Counted from the stretch's first letter, positions 1 through 9,126 are shown. The stretch is DNA of 64,000 nucleotides from Bacillota bacterium (GCA_023408315.1 JAEYKI010000002.1:1-64000), one strand, 5' to 3'. Made by a program: numbers and translations. Notes: generated by a model from the sequence alone, not told the origin.

Positions 1-172
1 GCTACGACTTTATTACGTCAGTTTAGTCTCTATAATCGCCAAAAATAGCCTACACGACAAAAATTGCATGATTTATTTCGGCTCATAGATACCAAAAAAC
101 CGCATTCTCATATGGTTTTTTGGGTGAGCCATCGGAGATTCGAACTCCGGACACCTTGAATAAAAATCAAGT
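1..172. repeat. Left copy of tRNA-Lys-associated direct repeat (att-like)
   Basis: This stretch matches 8836-9009 nearly base for base, with scattered substitutions and short indels. It carries the same flank, the same terminator hairpin (about 94-123) and the 3' half of a tRNA-Lys (about 124-172: T arm, variable loop and the 3' side of the anticodon arm). The tRNA match then stops, so this is a remnant and not a tRNA gene. A duplicated tRNA 3' end is what integration by a tyrosine recombinase leaves behind. The attachment-site reading is inference. Confidence 0.75.
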
Positions 173-205
173 AAAAATGGCTCTATTACCACTCAATTAA
201 GGTAC

Positions 206-222
206 TACGACATTTTTACGAC
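206..222. repeat. TACGAC-N5-TACGAC motif, copy 2
   Basis: Two TACGAC hexamers in direct orientation, 11 bp apart, followed by a C/A-GTTT extension. The other copies are at 3-19 (one mismatch in the second hexamer), 7711-7727 and 8838-8854. This copy overlaps the stop codon of the giant surface-protein gene. Spacing of one helical turn suggests a protein-binding site, possibly for a recombinase. That function is inference. Confidence 0.6.
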
Positions 223-3200
223 CGTTTTCGATGGCCCGTTTTCGCTCTTATGTTTTTACGGGCAACCACTATTGCTGCCATAAAAACACACGTTGTAAGA
301 ATTAGCAGTACCCATGCAGACGTAAAATCCTGCCCGGTCTGCGGAAGTCCTGCTGCCAATATAGTAACTGTGATCTGGATCGATACATATCCTACGGTAT
401 ATACCAGTGTGGTTGTGCCTTCTTTTAAACCCTTCATGGTAACAGTGCCGTCGCTGTTTTTCGTTAAAGAAAGCAAAGAGTGATCATAGATCCACATCCC
501 GCCGGAAACGGATGGAATAAGCTTAATCCGTCCACCCACGAAAAGAGTGCCACTGTCCGGTATGCCGGATATTGTAATTGCCGGACCGGAGTTTGCACCG
601 GGACCAGCCGTCTTGCCGGGGCTTGACGACGGATCAGTACTTGGAGCCGGGGTTGGGCTTGCAGTCGGCGCATTACTCGCGGTTGGTGTGGGCTCCGGTA
701 TGCTCACCGCCACCGCAAACGGTGACAGGTGGGTCACCGTTACTGTCAATAGGCCGTTCGCTACCACCCCTAAGTACTCTTCAACGGTTCCGTTCACATA
801 ATGCAGCAACGTAAGCGTCTGACCGTTGTACTGCGCTCCTACCGGGAGAAACAGAGCCAGTTCGCCCAGATAAGTCTGGCCCGGTCCACCTTGCTCCAGG
901 GAAATATCAAATGTAAGGATCAGCTTCTTCCCCTGTCCGCCATGGTTCATGGCCGCAACCAGCGCCTTATATTCCACGCTGTCCTCTGCAATAGGCGTTA
1001 CCTTAAGTTGCGCGGACTCGTTGATGCCGCCGCGGATGCTGACGCCGGTGGACGTATCCGTAACCGTTCTGGGCGGCGTAAAGATCGCCCGCACCGTGGC
1101 CGCCGCGGCGGGCATGGTGAAGGTGGTGGATAAGCTGTTTGCGTCCGCAAACGTACCGCCGCCGCTTGAGCTCCATCCTCCAAAACCGTAATTCGTATCG
1201 GGCGCAACCGTTATAGCAATCTGCTCTCCCGCGGCATACAGTCCGCCGTTGCCCTGCGTAATCGATCCGCCGTTTCCTGCCAATACGGTCAGAACATATT
1301 TTTCCGCGTCCACGGTTACATTTACAGCGGTATGCAAATCCACCTTACCCGGGTTGACGGTTCCATAAGGCAGGCTTACCGCACCGCTTACCGTAAAAGT
1401 CTGCGCGGTTTTTATGGACGGATGATATGCGCTTGCCGCCACATCCCAGGTTGCGCCCGCGTTCACAATCCCGGCGTCCGTTTGCAGCGCAATGGTTTGC
1501 GGGAGTCCCAAGCCCGCGGCTGTTTTTGCCGTGCCGTTTGTAAGGCCGGTAATACCTGCCGGTGCCGTAACGCTCTGCAGCGCCCTGCTGCCCGCATCTG
1601 CCGCGTTCACTGTAACATTTATTAAAACGTCTTTTCCATAAATCCCATAATCATACATCCAGGCCGGCAGCGTTGCCGTTCCGTTAACAGCAAAAGTCTG
1701 CGCGGTTATTATTGCAGGATCGTACGGGCAGGAATCCACATTCCAGCTTACGTCCACCATCACCTGATTTCCATAAGCGGTAAGTACCAATGTCTTGCAG
1801 GGCAGGCCCAGCGCGGCAGCTGTCTTCTGTGTACCATTGGGCACACCAGCGATATCCGGCGGCTGGATCGTTCTGTAAAAACCATCGTCGCCATCGGGTG
1901 GCACCGTATTCACAGTTACAATTACGGAAAGGCTTACGTGGTTGGGATTTGCCACTCCCAGCGGAAGCGAAGCCAGACCGCTAACGGTAACAATCTGCAC
2001 GGAGCTGCTTTCCGGGTCGTACGCACAGGACGCCGCGTCCCAGGAAACATCACCCAGAACATCGCCCGCATCGGTCACCAGCGTTACCTTGGCAGGCAGC
2101 CCCAGCCCGGCCACCGTTTTGGGCGATCCGTTGGGTAAACCGATGACATCCGCAGGTGCAGATACGCTCACCAGGGTTTTATTCACGGGCGACTGCCCGG
2201 CGTTCACGGTCACACTTACGCTCACCGCCAGGCTTACGCCGCCCGGATTCTGAACGCCGTCCGGCAGCGATGCGGTTCCGTGCACCGTAAAGGACTGCTG
2301 GGCGGTATTGGCGGGATCATACGGGCAGGAAGCCGCATCCCAGGTGACAGCCGCCTGCACATTGCCGTAATTCGTTATCATTGTTACGGTGCCCGGCAAA
2401 CCGAAAGCGGCCGCCGTTTTCTCCTCACAATGCGCAACGCCTGTTATACTTGCCGGGCTGCTGATGCTGACCAGCGTTTTGTCCGTAGATGCCGCTGTGT
2501 TTACGGTAACGCTGACGGTTGTATCCAGGCTTACGCTGTTTGTATTCTTCACTCCATCCGGAAGCGTAACCGTTCCGCCCACCGTAAACGTCTGCTGGCG
2601 GATATCGTCCGGATCATAGGAACAGGATGCCAAATTCCAAACCACGTCGGCCTGCATGTTGCCTTCGCTGGTTTCCAGAATCACCTTGGATGGAAGCCCC
2701 AGCGTTTGTGCTGTTTTTTGCGTCCCGTTCGGTACTTGGGTAACAGCCGCAGGCACCTCCACGCTTACAAGGTTCTTATAGACTGTAAACGGATTGCTTG
2801 CCGCACTGGTAATGCTTCCGCATGTGGCAGTAAGCGTATAGGTTCCCGTTTTATCTACGCTTAAATTACCAAAAGTTGCAATGCCTCCCGCAACCGTAAC
2901 CGTTGCACCGCTCAGGTTCGCCCCGTTGGGCGTTGTTAAGGAAACGGTCACAGTGCTTGTGTTGTCGCTTGTTATAATATTTCCGCAGGCGTCTTTGAGA
3001 GCCAAAACCGGAGCCGTGCTAAGTGCGCCGTCCTTTACGCTGTCTCCCGGCTGCGTCTGCCATACCAGCTGATATGCGGGCAGAGCCGCATTGTATACGC
3101 TGCTCCCGGTCCCAAAGGTATTGCTGTTATCCGGCACCGTTACTGTCCCGTTCCGGTTATAGATCGCGGCTCCAAAGCCATTGCCATTGGTGCCGTTGCT

Positions 3201-6200
3201 TTCTCCGCTGCCGCCTGGTCCACCGGAAACGGTATTGTTTTCAAATGAGCTGTTTTGGATGGTAAGTGAGCCCTCATCCATATAGATCGCGCCGCCTAAA
3301 CCGTCTCCGCCATTGCCGCCACTGCCATTGTGGTTTGAATCATAAATACCCCAGCCTTTACCGCCGTTGCCGCCGTTGCCGCCGCCAAATCCGCCGCTGC
3401 CGCCAGTGCCACCATAGCCCCAGCCGGTGGCGCCGCTGCCGCCTCCTCCTCCGCCGCCACCGGCAAAGTCTCCACCGGCGTTTGCACCCTGATCGCCCGA
3501 TCCCCCATTACCGCCGCCTCCGCCAACGCCGCCGGTTGCGTTGTTTACGTCGCTTCCACCGCCGTTGCCTCCGCTGCCGCCATAACCATAGGCCAATCCG
3601 GTAGAATGGCCTCCGTTGCCGCCGTTTCCACCCTTTGCGCTATTGGCGGAGAAAACAACATGGTCAACCCCCACAGAGCCTCCCATTACCAGCAATCCTC
3701 CGCCCGGGCCGCAGGAGCCGCCTCCGCCGCCTCCTCCGCCGCCTCCGCTGACACTGTAGCCTTCATTTATAGAGTCCGATCCGTCCGAACCGTTGCCGCC
3801 CAAAGCCAATCCATGCTCAATTGTAAGGTTTTTGATCGTCACATTCCCACCGTCCACCCTGAACACGCGGATCTGATCGTTTCCGCTGATCGAAACTGCC
3901 TGTCCCGCTCCGTCTATAGCAACATCCCAGCTGATTGCCGGAAGCGGGCTTATAAGTGTAATGACGCCAGATGCGCCGAATTGTATGGTCAAACCGTTGT
4001 TGAGCTGCGACTGCAGCAGGGCATAGCGCAGTGTAATATCCGAAATGCTTCCCGCACCGTCCGAAAGGTCGGTCACCGTCAGCACGTTCCCCGCAATGAT
4101 GTACCTGAATTCCGCCGTCCTGTCAAAGAACCCCGGAGCCGAAACCAGCGTTTTCACAATTACGTTATCTCCCGGATTCCCGCTGATTGTAACCTGGGTT
4201 CCGCTTCCGCTGCCGCTCGCGCTGCTGGCTGTAGGCGTTGTTCCATCCAGCGTGTAGTATATGGTGGAACCCGCCGTAGAGTCCGTCAGGGTAATGGTAG
4301 AACCGCTCCGCAACATGTTGCCGTCTCCCGGAACAGCAACGGGCATGGCCGCCTGCGGATAAATGCTGTCACCCTGGTCCCACGTAACATTGGTGGCTGG
4401 CACAGACCCGCTCTTGTTATATATGGACGCCGCCGTACCCAATGCGCCCGTCACGCTGTTTCCCGTAAACGTACTGTTTGCAAATGAAACCGAAGCCGTA
4501 TTTACAAATACAGCCCCGCCGTAAGCATTACCTCCCTGCGAGCCGGTTCCGCCCGCACCGCCAAGGGCGCTGTTGCCCGAAAATGTGCAGTCCGCGACGG
4601 TGACCGTACCTTTGTCCGCAAACAGGGCTCCGCCGCATCCGCTGCCACCTGCGCCGCCCTTGGCATAAAAATAGCCTTCAGCGTAAGTCAGTCCCAAGCC
4701 GCTTCCGCCGTTGCCGCCGCTAAATCCGCCGCTGCCCCCCGGGCCGGGAAGTCCGAAACTGGTGGCCAAAATGCCGCCGCCCCCGCCGCCGCCTGCAAAG
4801 TCACCGCCGTTGCCACCGCTCTGGCCGTCCCTATTTGAACTTGTACCAGGGGCGCCGCCCGCACCGCCTGCAGTATTTTTGTAATCGGTTCCGCCATCTC
4901 CTCCATAACCGGTGCCAAAACTGTCAAGATGCCATAGTCCTGATCCCGGGGCTCCTCCGGTTCCGCCCACAGCCTGGCAATTGCGAAAATCCACAGACTG
5001 AATCGCAACCGATCCATCCAGCACCAGCAGCCCTCCGCCTGCGCCCGCGCCGCCGCCTCCGCCGCCGCCGCAGGCGACCCTAGTCGAATCGTTGTACGCG
5101 TTTCCGTCGCCGCCTTTATTTCCCACCGTTTTGCCGTCCGCAATCGTCAGGTTGCTGATGGACACGGTTCCGCCCTCCACCTCAAACACGCGGTATTGAT
5201 TGTTTCCGCTCACGGTCAGGCTTCCCGCTCCCGGGCCTTCAATCGTCAAATCTTCAAACTCATGGATCACAGGCAACGGAGACATCAAGGTAATGGTTCC
5301 TGTCACACTAAAGGTAATCTTGTCGCCTATGTCACTCTGCGCCTGCTGCAAGGCGTAGCGCAGGGTAACATTAGAAGAACTACCCGGTCCGTCGCCAAGA
5401 TCATTCACCACCCAGGTGATGTTGCTCGGAAGTCCCGGCAAATTTTTCAGACTGAAGTTCGCTGTAGTACCCACGCCCGCTACGCCGGCTGTTACCGTAT
5501 AGCTGCCGACCGTGCCGTTCGCTATGAACGTGGAAGAAGTTGCTATACCGTCCGGGCCGGTTGTCTCCGTATCCTGGTTGGTGCCGTTCATAAAGGTGCC
5601 GCCTGCGCCCGAAGCCGGGGCCGTAAATGTCACAGTTTTGCCGCTTACCGGGTTGCCGTTGGCGTCCACTACTTTTGCCTGCAAGGCCGCGGTATAAATG
5701 TCATTCTTCACCGCCGTCTGGCTGTTGCCCCCCGCCACGGTGATTGCGGCAGGAGGCCCGGCGACAAACGTTACCGTGGGTTTCTGGCTTAAAACAACGC
5801 CGTCCATCGTATCGGTCGCAGTCAATGTGACCGTCTCTGCTTTGGTATCCCTTACCGTAAAAGTCACGATCCCACTTGCATCGGTGATGCCACCTGCAGG
5901 CGAAACCATTGCGTTTCCGTTCTGTGTAAGCGTTATGGTATGTCCGCTTAAAAGCTGATTGGCGCTGTCTCTTACCGTAACCGTAACGGTGGAAGCATCC
6001 GATCCGTTAGCCGTTATGCCAGTCTGTGGACTTACAGAAACAGCCGATTTTACCGCATCCGCCGGGCCGATGGAATCATACACAGCGGATGCGGAAACAG
6101 CGCTGGTTTCATGGACGCCCTGTACGGTCACGTCCAGAGGGCCCGGCCCGCATACCGGTGCAGACACCGTGATAGACCCCGGATTGGATGCGTTTAAAAT

Positions 6201-7217
6201 AACCGCCTGCTGCGTGCCAAAATAAACTTTGGACGGGTTCGCCAGGCTCTGGCCGTAAATGGTCACCGTGGTCCCGCCCGCCGCGCTGCCACTCGTTGGG
6301 CTTATCCCCGTTACTACCGGCCTTGGATAAAGACGCTTTACCTGGCCGTTATTCCAGTCCGCTACAATCACGTTAGGCGCGCCGCTTATTTCCAGCGCCA
6401 CTCCCATGGGATGATAGAAACCCGTGCCCAAAACAGTCAGGTTATTTCCGGTTGAATCAAAACGGACAATGCGGCTGTTGTTTGTATCCGCGACGTAAAC
6501 GTTTCCGGCTGCATCCACAGCCACCCCCGCCGGGCCGCCAAAGGCAGTATAGGCCTGGTTACCCTGAAAGCGCGTTACGATATGGCCCCCGCCATCCACT
6601 TTAACAACGGTGGTTGCGCCCCACTCTGCCGCATAAATGTACCCGCTGCTGTCTATGGCGATCCCCCAGGGCGAATACAGCGCTTCCGAGCCCCATCCGC
6701 TGTCCATTGACCCGTCGCTGGTTCGTATCCTGTGAAGGTAACCGCGGCCGCTGGAGCCACTGTGGTCCGAATAGTATAAATATATTCCGGCAGAATCGAG
6801 CGCAAGGCCCCTGGGATCAACAATCCCCCCCACGGAATAATTGCCGTCTCCTGGATCGTTGCTATTTTTCCATACAACCTGGCCGCCTGCATTGAACTTG
6901 GTAATCGAATAGTCGCCGCCGTCTGTGGCGTATACATTGCCCTGGCTGTCCACCGCCACGCCGTAAGGGCCGGCGCTGGTGAAACCGTCGGCAAATGTTG
7001 AAATAGTCCCCAAAGCATTCATTTTCAGTATGGAATGTGCCTGGTTGTCGGCAATAAAAACATCTCCCGCAGGGCCAACAGCAACCGCATAAGCGCCTAT
7101 ATTTGTCCCATAGGTGTCAATATAATCCGCCAAAGCCCGGCCCGGCACGGTAAGCAAAACCGATGCAGCTAAAACAAATAAAGCAGCCGCGCCCCAAAAC
7201 TTCTTTATTTTTTTCAT
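216..7217 (-). CDS. Giant LPXTG-anchored mosaic surface protein
   Basis: A 2333-residue secreted protein, probably sortase-anchored to the wall. Order seen: signal peptide (1-30); NHL-like beta-propeller repeats (about 35-300); an IPT/TIG domain (about 302-385); two Big_1-like Ig domains (about 390-590); a beta-helix region with runs of glycine (about 600-940); a chitobiase-type C-terminal domain (about 985-1050); a second beta-helix/Gly-rich block (about 1060-1400); five Ig-like repeats of about 95 residues (about 1481-1970) sharing NGTxKTAxxLGLP and a YDP motif; an InlB-B-like repeat (about 1975-2050); a Pro/Ser/Thr-rich spacer; and LPQTG at 2291-2295 followed by a hydrophobic segment and a basic tail. 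AGAAGGA precedes the ATG. The stop codon lies inside a TACGAC repeat motif. It could be an adhesin or carbohydrate binder; no catalytic domain is evident. It lies inside the tRNA-Lys island. Confidence 0.9.
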   Translation of the reverse strand: MKKIKKFWGAAALFVLAASVLLTVPGRALADYIDTYGTNIGAYAVAVGPAGDVFIADNQAHSILKMNALGTISTFADGFTSAGPYGVAVDSQGNVYATDGGDYSITKFNAGGQVVWKNSNDPGDGNYSVGGIVDPRGLALDSAGIYLYYSDHSGSSGRGYLHRIRTSDGSMDSGWGSEALYSPWGIAIDSSGYIYAAEWGATTVVKVDGGGHIVTRFQGNQAYTAFGGPAGVAVDAAGNVYVADTNNSRIVRFDSTGNNLTVLGTGFYHPMGVALEISGAPNVIVADWNNGQVKRLYPRPVVTGISPTSGSAAGGTTVTIYGQSLANPSKVYFGTQQAVILNASNPGSITVSAPVCGPGPLDVTVQGVHETSAVSASAVYDSIGPADAVKSAVSVSPQTGITANGSDASTVTVTVRDSANQLLSGHTITLTQNGNAMVSPAGGITDASGIVTFTVRDTKAETVTLTATDTMDGVVLSQKPTVTFVAGPPAAITVAGGNSQTAVKNDIYTAALQAKVVDANGNPVSGKTVTFTAPASGAGGTFMNGTNQDTETTGPDGIATSSTFIANGTVGSYTVTAGVAGVGTTANFSLKNLPGLPSNITWVVNDLGDGPGSSSNVTLRYALQQAQSDIGDKITFSVTGTITLMSPLPVIHEFEDLTIEGPGAGSLTVSGNNQYRVFEVEGGTVSISNLTIADGKTVGNKGGDGNAYNDSTRVACGGGGGGGAGAGGGLLVLDGSVAIQSVDFRNCQAVGGTGGAPGSGLWHLDSFGTGYGGDGGTDYKNTAGGAGGAPGTSSNRDGQSGGNGGDFAGGGGGGGILATSFGLPGPGGSGGFSGGNGGSGLGLTYAEGYFYAKGGAGGSGCGGALFADKGTVTVADCTFSGNSALGGAGGTGSQGGNAYGGAVFVNTASVSFANSTFTGNSVTGALGTAASIYNKSGSVPATNVTWDQGDSIYPQAAMPVAVPGDGNMLRSGSTITLTDSTAGSTIYYTLDGTTPTASSASGSGSGTQVTISGNPGDNVIVKTLVSAPGFFDRTAEFRYIIAGNVLTVTDLSDGAGSISDITLRYALLQSQLNNGLTIQFGASGVITLISPLPAISWDVAIDGAGQAVSISGNDQIRVFRVDGGNVTIKNLTIEHGLALGGNGSDGSDSINEGYSVSGGGGGGGGGGSCGPGGGLLVMGGSVGVDHVVFSANSAKGGNGGNGGHSTGLAYGYGGSGGNGGGSDVNNATGGVGGGGGNGGSGDQGANAGGDFAGGGGGGGGSGATGWGYGGTGGSGGFGGGNGGNGGKGWGIYDSNHNGSGGNGGDGLGGAIYMDEGSLTIQNSSFENNTVSGGPGGSGESNGTNGNGFGAAIYNRNGTVTVPDNSNTFGTGSSVYNAALPAYQLVWQTQPGDSVKDGALSTAPVLALKDACGNIITSDNTSTVTVSLTTPNGANLSGATVTVAGGIATFGNLSVDKTGTYTLTATCGSITSAASNPFTVYKNLVSVEVPAAVTQVPNGTQKTAQTLGLPSKVILETSEGNMQADVVWNLASCSYDPDDIRQQTFTVGGTVTLPDGVKNTNSVSLDTTVSVTVNTAASTDKTLVSISSPASITGVAHCEEKTAAAFGLPGTVTMITNYGNVQAAVTWDAASCPYDPANTAQQSFTVHGTASLPDGVQNPGGVSLAVSVSVTVNAGQSPVNKTLVSVSAPADVIGLPNGSPKTVAGLGLPAKVTLVTDAGDVLGDVSWDAASCAYDPESSSVQIVTVSGLASLPLGVANPNHVSLSVIVTVNTVPPDGDDGFYRTIQPPDIAGVPNGTQKTAAALGLPCKTLVLTAYGNQVMVDVSWNVDSCPYDPAIITAQTFAVNGTATLPAWMYDYGIYGKDVLINVTVNAADAGSRALQSVTAPAGITGLTNGTAKTAAGLGLPQTIALQTDAGIVNAGATWDVAASAYHPSIKTAQTFTVSGAVSLPYGTVNPGKVDLHTAVNVTVDAEKYVLTVLAGNGGSITQGNGGLYAAGEQIAITVAPDTNYGFGGWSSSGGGTFADANSLSTTFTMPAAAATVRAIFTPPRTVTDTSTGVSIRGGINESAQLKVTPIAEDSVEYKALVAAMNHGGQGKKLILTFDISLEQGGPGQTYLGELALFLPVGAQYNGQTLTLLHYVNGTVEEYLGVVANGLLTVTVTHLSPFAVAVSIPEPTPTASNAPTASPTPAPSTDPSSSPGKTAGPGANSGPAITISGIPDSGTLFVGGRIKLIPSVSGGMWIYDHSLLSLTKNSDGTVTMKGLKEGTTTLVYTVGYVSIQITVTILAAGLPQTGQDFTSAWVLLILTTCVFMAAIVVARKNIRAKTGHRKRS

Positions 7218-7301
7218 AAACCCGTCCTTCTAGAAGATATATGAATCTTATTTTCTCATTTATTTTACAATATTCCACTGAACCACCGCTGAACAGATAC
7301 A

Positions 7302-7337
7302 AAAAAACGTCTAAAAAAGAAATATTTAGACGTTTTT
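7302..7337. terminator. Rho-independent terminator-like hairpin
   Basis: A perfect 9-bp stem (ACGTCTAAA/TTTAGACGT) with an A-run before it and a T-run after it, so it could act in both directions. It separates the surface-protein promoter region from the integrase remnant. Confidence 0.6.
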
Positions 7338-7385
7338 CAGCCTCAGCCTAATTTGGGTTGTTATTGCTTATATACCTTCTGTTCA

Positions 7386-7688
7386 TTTCATAAATTTTTT
7401 AAATGCGGCGTTGACAATGTTTTTGATGCAGCCATAGACCGTAAGATTATATACCTTAATCCGGCTCTTAAAATTAAGTATACCCCGTTTGCCAAAACCG
7501 CTAAATGTACCACTACAGAGCTGGAGGAAGCGGCTATCTTGAATGCTTACCTTACGTTAAAAGAGCGGACGTTTCTTTACCTTGGCCTCTTTGCTTCCTG
7601 CCGCCGCGGTGAATCTCTTGGCCTGTGCATCAAAAGCAACCGCAGCAGCATAGACCTTAAAAACCGGCTGACTGTCCATAGCGGATAG
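7386..7688 (+). pseudogene. Tyrosine integrase fragment (start of catalytic domain)
   Basis: The translation contains the linker and first catalytic block of a phage/ICE-type tyrosine recombinase: a DRKIIYLNPA-like segment, a TELEEAAILNAYLTLKERT-like segment, and FLYLGLFASCRRGESLGL, where RRGE carries the first catalytic arginine. There is no N-terminal DNA-binding domain, and the HxxR and Tyr motifs are missing because the frame ends soon after. A TACGAC motif follows 23 bp later. It is a broken gene. It may once have been continuous with the C-terminal piece at 8708-8836, or be a second relic. Confidence 0.75.
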
Positions 7689-7710
7689 CGACCGCTAAAA
7701 ATCAAAGCAT

Positions 7711-7727
7711 TACGACCATTTTACGAC
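7711..7727. repeat. TACGAC-N5-TACGAC motif, copy 3
   Basis: Same 17-bp direct-repeat motif as at 206-222, just downstream of the first integrase fragment. The copy at 8838 has the same relation to the second integrase fragment. Confidence 0.6.
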
Positions 7728-7952
7728 AGTTTCAATTTTATCTTCACTAGTCGCTGATTACTCCCACTCGATTCTTGGGAACTTGTCACGGATGTTTTTT
7801 CTTGATTCTAAAGGTATTTACTTCTCCTTTTTCGCAATTTTAGCATTATTTATTTTGACTCGCCAAAACATTGTACTCAAAATTTTAAGTACAACAAACA
7901 TCGGATTTCTCATTGCTGATCTGACTTTGACACGCAAAACATATAGTAACAG

Positions 7953-8513
7953 TTATATCTTTTGCATTAGAACCGCTTTTTTCTCGTCAAATTCTGCTTG
8001 AGTAATCGCCCCTAGTTCCAAAAGCTCTTTTAATTTTTTGATCTTATCAAGTGCGGACTCCTCGTTTTTTACAATTTGAACATTTTGTGTGGAAATATTT
8101 GTTTCTTTCAATTTAATAAAAATCTCATACAGGCGCTTGAAATTTTCTTTCACTGCTTTAGCATCTTTACTGTATACAACGCAATACGGATTTTGTATAG
8201 CGTTTGTCATCTCAATATTCGAGATAATCTTTCCTTTTACGTTAACGGTTCCTATGGTCGACGTGTTTCGATGAATGCCGGAAAATTCAATATATCCCAT
8301 ATTTCCGGTTGATAAAAAAGACGGTTCTCTATGTAAAATCCCTGTAATATCTTTAAAATAAACAGATGTCGTTGTCGGCAGCTTTACCGTAGCTCGAAGA
8401 ACTCCACTGATTGTTCTTTCAATTTCCGCTCTTTCTTCATAAACAGAAATTTTTGATACAATTGATCCCAGTGCTTTATGCTCTACATTAAATTCAAAAA
8501 TCAGTTTACTCAT
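7953..8513 (-). CDS. SHOCT-domain protein
   Basis: A 186-residue soluble protein. The last 35 residues form a SHOCT domain (IKKLKELLELGAITQAEFD motif, then a KK-rich end), a short helical hairpin usually found at C-termini and thought to mediate oligomerisation. The first 140 residues are mainly beta and look like a small PH-like lipid or protein binding fold, with no catalytic motif. AAGGAGAG sits directly upstream of the ATG. It lies inside the tRNA-Lys island between two integrase remnants and is AT-richer than the core genes, consistent with acquisition. Its function is unknown. Confidence 0.8.
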   Translation of the reverse strand: MSKLIFEFNVEHKALGSIVSKISVYEERAEIERTISGVLRATVKLPTTTSVYFKDITGILHREPSFLSTGNMGYIEFSGIHRNTSTIGTVNVKGKIISNIEMTNAIQNPYCVVYSKDAKAVKENFKRLYEIFIKLKETNISTQNVQIVKNEESALDKIKKLKELLELGAITQAEFDEKKAVLMQKI

Positions 8514-8707
8514 CAGTCTCTCCTTAAGAAATTCGCATTTATATATAAAAACAATAACTGTATTATTTTACTACACAATTTTCCTATAAACAACATTTTG
8601 CTGAGATTCATCCGTACCTAAAAATTGATGCAAATTATTGCACCCATTATCTTTGGTATCCCTATTGTTTATACTATCTGTATTACTCCCACTCTTTAGC
8701 AAGAAAG

Positions 8708-8836
8708 TATGTCAGGGGTGTTGATATCCTGACTATCAGTAAATTGATGAGACATGCTAACGTGTAAATCACTTCCAAGCTGTATGTCCATGACGACATA
8801 AATTTGAAACGAAAAGCAGTTTCACGCGGCGTATAA
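8708..8836 (+). pseudogene. Tyrosine integrase C-terminal fragment with nonsense codon
   Basis: Frame-1 translation from 8711 reads GVDILTISKLMRHANV, then an in-frame TAA, then ITSKLYVHDDINLKRKAV. This is the HxxR motif (RHANV region) and the tyrosine nucleophile helix (LYVH) of a phage-type integrase. The stop replaces what is normally a Gln codon (CAA to TAA). The piece ends right at the TACGAC motif and the tRNA-Lys flank, the position expected for int beside its attachment site. It is too short and broken to be active. Confidence 0.7.
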
Positions 8837-9009
8837 TTACGACTTTTTTTACGACAGTTTAGTCTATATAATCGCCAAAAATAGCCTGCACGACAAAAAC
8901 CGCAAGATTTATTTCAACTCATAGATAACAAAAAACCGCATTCTCAAGCGGTTTTTTTGGTGACCCATCGGAGATTCGAACTCCGGACACCTTGATTAAA
9001 AGTCAAGTG
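8836..9009. repeat. Right copy of tRNA-Lys-associated direct repeat (att-like)
   Basis: Partner of the repeat at 1-172. This copy contains the intact tRNA-Lys 3' half, its terminator and the TACGAC motif (8838-8854). The two copies bracket about 8.8 kb. The stretch 8514-8957 has no intact gene: it holds only the integrase C-terminal remnant, this repeat and the tRNA terminator. Confidence 0.75.
8930..8957 (-). terminator. Terminator of the tRNA cluster
   Basis: Minus-strand hairpin AAACCGC/GCGGTTT with an 8-nt loop and a T-run, immediately downstream of tRNA-Lys, the last gene of the four-tRNA cluster. Confidence 0.8.
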
Positions 9010-9033
9010 CTCTACCTACTGAGCTAATGAGTC
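8958..9033 (-). tRNA. tRNA-Lys (anticodon TTT)
   Basis: A 76-nt cloverleaf with a 7-bp acceptor stem (GACTCAT/ATGGGTC, one G-T pair), anticodon TTT in the loop CTTTTAA, a T arm with TTCGAAT, and an encoded CCA. Its 3' half is duplicated at 124-172, marking it as the integration target. Confidence 0.95.
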
Positions 9034-9041
9034 ATTCTATA

Positions 9042-9116
9042 TGGCTGGGGTGGCAGGATTTGAACCTACGAATGCGGGAGTCAAAGTCCCGTGCCTTACC
9101 ACTTGGCTACACCCCA
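9042..9116 (-). tRNA. tRNA-Gln (anticodon TTG)
   Basis: A 75-nt cloverleaf with acceptor TGGGGTG paired to CACCCCA, anticodon stem CGGGA/TCCCG, anticodon TTG and an encoded CCA. Second gene from the 3' end of the tRNA cluster. The CTG isoacceptor lies at 42740-42813. Confidence 0.95.
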
Positions 9117-9126
9117 AAGGCTAAAA

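Noticed and set aside
124..200. A tRNA gene at the left edge
   Set aside because: Only the 3' half matches tRNA-Lys; the anticodon 5' stem, D arm and acceptor 5' strand are absent, so it is a remnant.
3300..5150. Long plus-strand and alternative-frame reading frames rich in Arg, Cys and Pro
   Set aside because: They are shadows of the Gly-rich coding region of the surface protein; GGN codons on one strand read as long open frames on the other.
7758..8703. Two minus-strand stretches encoding an ...EWE-stop C-terminus (ATTACTCCCACTC at 7758 and 8691)
   Set aside because: Each is less than 25 codons long before an upstream stop and has no start or ribosome site. Shared ends may come from the same element, but no protein can be named.
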